A stretch of DNA of 17,412 bases. Origin: Gammaproteobacteria bacterium (GTDB lineage Bacteria; Pseudomonadota; Gammaproteobacteria; Porifericomitales; Porifericomitaceae). Where the stretch lies: the NCBI GenBank assembly GCA_028817255.1, contig JAPPQA010000114.1, positions 1 to 17,412 of the forward strand. Direction: 5' to 3'. The notes beneath the pieces are model-generated. The model ran no database searches, was not told the DNA's origin, and saw nothing but the letters and a program-made list of their open reading frames with translations. The translations under genes were made by a program, and so were the position numbers. Shown piece by piece: positions 15,101-17,412 of the stretch. Position 1 is the first letter of the stretch. Each line of letters opens with the position of its first letter.

Positions 15101-17320
15101 GGGCGATTCAATATGCCGGCTGATATTCTTTTTCGCCTCTTTAACCGAAGATACCCGCAACGAAGAAGGGAAGATGTTAACTTGGTTTTCCTCACGCCGC
15201 AGCAGTTTAGCCTCTTCCAGCCAGGACACCGCCGTGCGCACCCGGGTATCGTCGGTTGCGGAGTCGCGCCGGAAGGCGCTGTTGTCTTCCTGAAGCAGAA
15301 TTTCTCCCGCGGTAACCTCAATCCCATCCGAATGGTGTTTTTTCTCTTTTTTGTCCAGTCTGCGTAAAGAACGAAGTACCGCGTCGATCTCCAGGCGGCT
15401 CAAGCGGGATAGCGCGGCCAGCTGGAATTGAGCCTCTGCGTCTTCCTTCGTGAACAGCAGAATGCATTGCGCCTGTTCCCCGTCGCGTCCCGCGCGGCCA
15501 GCTTCTTGCACGTAATTTTCCAGCGAGCCCGGCATGTCAACATGGATCACGAGTCGCACATCGGGTTTGTCAATGCCCATGCCGAAAGCGTTGGTAGCGA
15601 CAATAATTTGCAGGTTGCCCTCGATAAATCGTTGCTGCACATCCTTTTTGCGTTCCGGCCCCATACCGGCGTGGTAGTAGTCCGCCTTCATTTTTTCCTC
15701 GACAAGAAATTCGGCGAATTTTTCAGTGCGGGCGCGCGAGTAGCAATACGCAATAGCGCCGCCGCTATTGGAGCTATCGTTGTCAAACGATTCTTTCTGC
15801 AGCAATGCCAACAGGTCGGCATGCTTGCTTTGCGGACTGCTTTGCACGACCTCGAATCCGAGGTTGCTACGCTCCGCTCCGCCGTTATACAGCTGCATTT
15901 CTAAATTGAGTTTCTGAAAATGCTCCCGGATTTCTTCGATGACATTGAGCCTGGCCGTGGCGGTCAGACACATGATCGGCGGGATCGGCTGGCTTTTTGC
16001 GATGACACGGCTGACATAGCGGTAATCCGGGCGGAAAGCGTGGCCCCACTTGGCCAGACAATGGGCCTCGTCCAGTACCCAGGCGCCGATCTCGCGCTGT
16101 TCCAGGGTTTTGCGTAAACTGCGGTTACGCAGCTGCTCCGGCGATATGATCAGAATTGCCACATCGCCCAGCCGCACTCGGTCCAGCACTTCGTTGCGCT
16201 CCGGCATGGACTGTAACCCGTTGAATGCGGCGCAGGAATCTATCCCTTTTTTTTCCATGCCGCGCACCTGGTCGGCCATCAGCGCCACTAGAGGCGATAT
16301 GACCACGGTCAATGCGCCGGTCTTGTAGTAACGCGACAGTGCAGGCACCTGGTAACACAATGATTTGCCGGTGCCGGTAGGGAGGATGCCGAGCACATGC
16401 CCGCCGCCCATGGCGGACTCGACAATCGCCTGTTGCATCGGCCGGCCGTCGTAGCGGGGCTTGGCGCGGAAATGTTCGAATCCCATCCAGCGGTTCAGTT
16501 CCCGGCGGGCATCGTGTCTTTCGCGGCACCACGGGCAGCTTGCTTGGCGACAAGGAGTGTCGCGCAGGCCGCGCACCAACTGCGCGGCGTCGGGATATTC
16601 ATGGCGCACCCAGGGCGGCATGACCGAGTTCTCTCCCGCCACCGACATCCATGCCAGGGCATAGGCCAGTTCCCAGCCGTGCCGGTCGGTTTTGCTCACC
16701 GCCTGTTGTGCCTGTTGTTCGCAGGCGCCGTATCGTAGCAGCAATTTCAGACAAATTTGTCTGGTCAAGGTGCCAGCAGGACGCCCCTGACCCCGAATGC
16801 GACTGAACAGCATGTCAAAACTGCGGCTGGCATTGTCGGTGGGCGCCAACCCATGCCATGCCAGTATTAGCGCCGGGTCTGTTTGCCGGAATGATTCGCA
16901 TTCGTCTTCGAGCAACCTCAGCGCGATCCGCGAATCCAACACTGGGTCGTTCCGGTTGCTTCTCCGTAACGCTCCATCCTTGTAGTGCTTGACAAGACGG
17001 TGGTAAGGATTGCGCGGAAACGCCAGCGGACTCAGCATCAGCGTGTCTATGGCGGGTAGCCGCAATAGTGCCATCCCCGGGTTGGCCGCCTCCAGGAAGG
17101 GGCGGTCGTGCTTTAAGATGTTGTGCCCGATCAAAAAGGACGCGCCAGTGGCGAATGCGTCGAGTTTCCGTAAGGCACGGAGCAGATCGTTATCGTCGCG
17201 TACGCGATGATTGAATACAGATTCGGAATGCATACGCACTGCGGCCAACTGCTGGATGCGGCGGCTTTTCGGCGAGACTTCGAGATCGATGGACAGGCCG
17301 TTACGCAGTGCTATTGCCAT
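12140..17320 (-). CDS. Exonuclease-RecQ-UvrD fusion DNA helicase
   Basis: This protein of about 1726 residues joins several nucleic-acid domains. (1) Residues 1-140 form a DEDD 3'-5' exonuclease-like domain: SIDLE (D12, E14), IGHNILKHD (D72), and DPVLDSRIA (D125/D129). (2) C257-x4-C262-x2-C265-x3-H269 may bind zinc. (3) An SF2 RecQ helicase follows, with LPTGTGKSLCYQ (K319), DEAH (417-420), LTATA, and QEAGRAGRDG near 606. (4) Residues about 640-1080 are a linker I do not recognise. (5) An SF1 UvrD/Rep helicase has AGPGSGKTR (K1111), DEYQD (1227), GDDDQNIYGFRG, TAHRAKGLEF and VAMTRARK (M1566). A C-terminal tail of about 120 residues is of unknown type. All catalytic motifs look intact. The ATG at 17320 was chosen; a TTG at 17326 is alternative. 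Likely roles are recombination repair or defence, but no direct evidence separates them. Composition is intermediate between the cox operon and the restriction genes. Confidence 0.9.
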   Translation of the reverse strand: MAIALRNGLSIDLEVSPKSRRIQQLAAVRMHSESVFNHRVRDDNDLLRALRKLDAFATGASFLIGHNILKHDRPFLEAANPGMALLRLPAIDTLMLSPLAFPRNPYHRLVKHYKDGALRRSNRNDPVLDSRIALRLLEDECESFRQTDPALILAWHGLAPTDNASRSFDMLFSRIRGQGRPAGTLTRQICLKLLLRYGACEQQAQQAVSKTDRHGWELAYALAWMSVAGENSVMPPWVRHEYPDAAQLVRGLRDTPCRQASCPWCRERHDARRELNRWMGFEHFRAKPRYDGRPMQQAIVESAMGGGHVLGILPTGTGKSLCYQVPALSRYYKTGALTVVISPLVALMADQVRGMEKKGIDSCAAFNGLQSMPERNEVLDRVRLGDVAILIISPEQLRNRSLRKTLEQREIGAWVLDEAHCLAKWGHAFRPDYRYVSRVIAKSQPIPPIMCLTATARLNVIEEIREHFQKLNLEMQLYNGGAERSNLGFEVVQSSPQSKHADLLALLQKESFDNDSSNSGGAIAYCYSRARTEKFAEFLVEEKMKADYYHAGMGPERKKDVQQRFIEGNLQIIVATNAFGMGIDKPDVRLVIHVDMPGSLENYVQEAGRAGRDGEQAQCILLFTKEDAEAQFQLAALSRLSRLEIDAVLRSLRRLDKKEKKHHSDGIEVTAGEILLQEDNSAFRRDSATDDTRVRTAVSWLEEAKLLRREENQVNIFPSSLRVSSVKEAKKNISRHIESPAYRKQLLKLASAILDADDSDGISTDQLMGVTSLDSDGVRKALYDLERVGVSSNDSAITAYIHKGVKNSSQNRFDKAAMMECALIGLMREHAPEQEAGESYQMHLRSVSQQLKDEGHAGALPERLRLMLRSLAADGRGSDGKGGSLRLRPLDRESVEITLRRSWDKLARTAELRRDAAKCLLLHWLSRLPENSRGVDLLAETTVGKLYAATNSDLLLKQTKDPQKLTDRALLWLHELEIIRLHKGLIVFRPAMTIYLDRKNVGRRFEKPDFQPLSMHYNAQTNAIHIMAEYGRRGLDNMRDALRLTHDYFTLLGREFLHKWLPGKEKEIDRQTSPESWRAIVEPMNTRQRKIVADNRERTNVLVLAGPGSGKTRVIVHRIAYLVRVRREPPAGIVALTYNRHAAVEIRRRLDALIGDDSKYLTVMTCHALAMRLCGASFAERNIDTDADFDKILYEAAELLQGKDLRMEEAHERRERLLSGFRWICVDEYQDVDEPQYQLISALAGRTLQDTESRLNLLAVGDDDQNIYGFRGASTKYIRRFADDYKAKTEYLVENYRSTRHVIHAANRIIGYAAERQKQNHPITINRERAKTPAGGDWERLDPVARGCVQVLTVNHNSIHQAVSGMDELQRLKGLSSRWSWSKVAVIARKWEDLDPVRGYCALNEIPVQSAADLKKSVPVWKLRETQTLVRHLRDGRESMIRPTAVRQWIKKRGMDLLEASQRDRLQGAELRAWWRRGGGSWWRLLWQAITEYIKECGPKPLPPEQLLDWLAEWAREARRRQSGLLLLTAHRAKGLEFDHVVVFDGGWEHRDEDPESSRRLYYVAMTRARKNLVLCRFNDRHPFANDADLGDEPCFHKRNAPPLPVEIAPELHWRYEALSLQDVYIDYAGRFAKEDGIHKPIAALNPGDPLQLQSASDGWALCNQAGVQIGKLAKSFIPTEYGRCIKAHVTAILSRSKRAQSSEYAETAQCDHWEVVLPELVFEPD

Positions 17321-17349
17321 TGACAATGATCCCGATCCGGTCAGCGTAT

Positions 17350-17379
17350 TTTATAATTCCGCGAATTCCCCAGGCGCAA
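17350..17379 (-). promoter_or_regulatory. Candidate promoter of the helicase gene
   Basis: Read on the minus strand, TTGCGC (17379-17374), an 18-bp spacer and TATAAA (17355-17350) form a plausible sigma-70 promoter. The -10 ends 29 bases before the ATG at 17320. The -35 is weak, and the ribosome site is only a loose GGGAT about 11 bases before the ATG. Confidence 0.4.
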
Positions 17380-17412
17380 CGCTTGATGGAAGCATTCGGG
17401 AAAAACGATTCT

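Noticed and set aside
1..17412. CRISPR array or insertion sequence
   Set aside because: I saw no regularly spaced repeats, no transposase-like protein and no matched terminal inverted repeats on either strand.

Overview
The window looks like a chromosomal segment of a high-G+C gammaproteobacterium. Its left 9.7 kb is an aa3-type cytochrome c oxidase locus in the order known from Pseudomonas and relatives: a DUF2244 membrane protein, coxB with a C-terminal cytochrome c domain, coxA, a tiny membrane peptide, ctaG, coxC, a divergent DUF2909 gene, surf1, an SCO-like thioredoxin-fold protein, ctaA and ctaB. The subunit genes (264-5794) and the assembly/heme a genes (6232-9740) are packed with 4-bp overlaps. 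They form one functional set: structural subunits I-III, copper delivery to CuB (CtaG), assembly (SURF1, the SCO-like protein), and conversion of heme B to heme O (CtaB) to heme A (CtaA).

A second c-type cytochrome gene (2123-2557) sits between coxB and coxA. Its heme domain is a close copy of the coxB cytochrome domain. Its start region and signal peptide resemble the start and first membrane helix of coxA. A tandem duplication of about 490-500 bp explains both features.

From 9741 to about 12140 the character changes. After a terminator come a GRDP-like (DUF1399-type) gene and an A+T-rich type II restriction-modification pair: a DpnA-like adenine methyltransferase and a PD-(D/E)XK nuclease, overlapping by ATGA. 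This block is bounded by two copies of the ctaB 3' end. One is the end of the intact gene (9651-9783). The other is an orphan fragment (12019-12140) whose differences from the intact end are mostly synonymous. This looks like an island that entered at the 3' end of ctaB and rebuilt it; no integrase is visible.

The right 5.2 kb is one minus-strand gene for a protein of about 1726 residues. It joins an N-terminal DEDD-type exonuclease domain, a CxxxxCxxC cluster, a complete RecQ-type SF2 helicase and a complete UvrD-type SF1 helicase. Its stop codon lies exactly where the ctaB repeat ends. A role in genome maintenance or in defence is possible, but the sequence alone does not decide. I see no rRNA, tRNA, CRISPR array, transposase or integrase.
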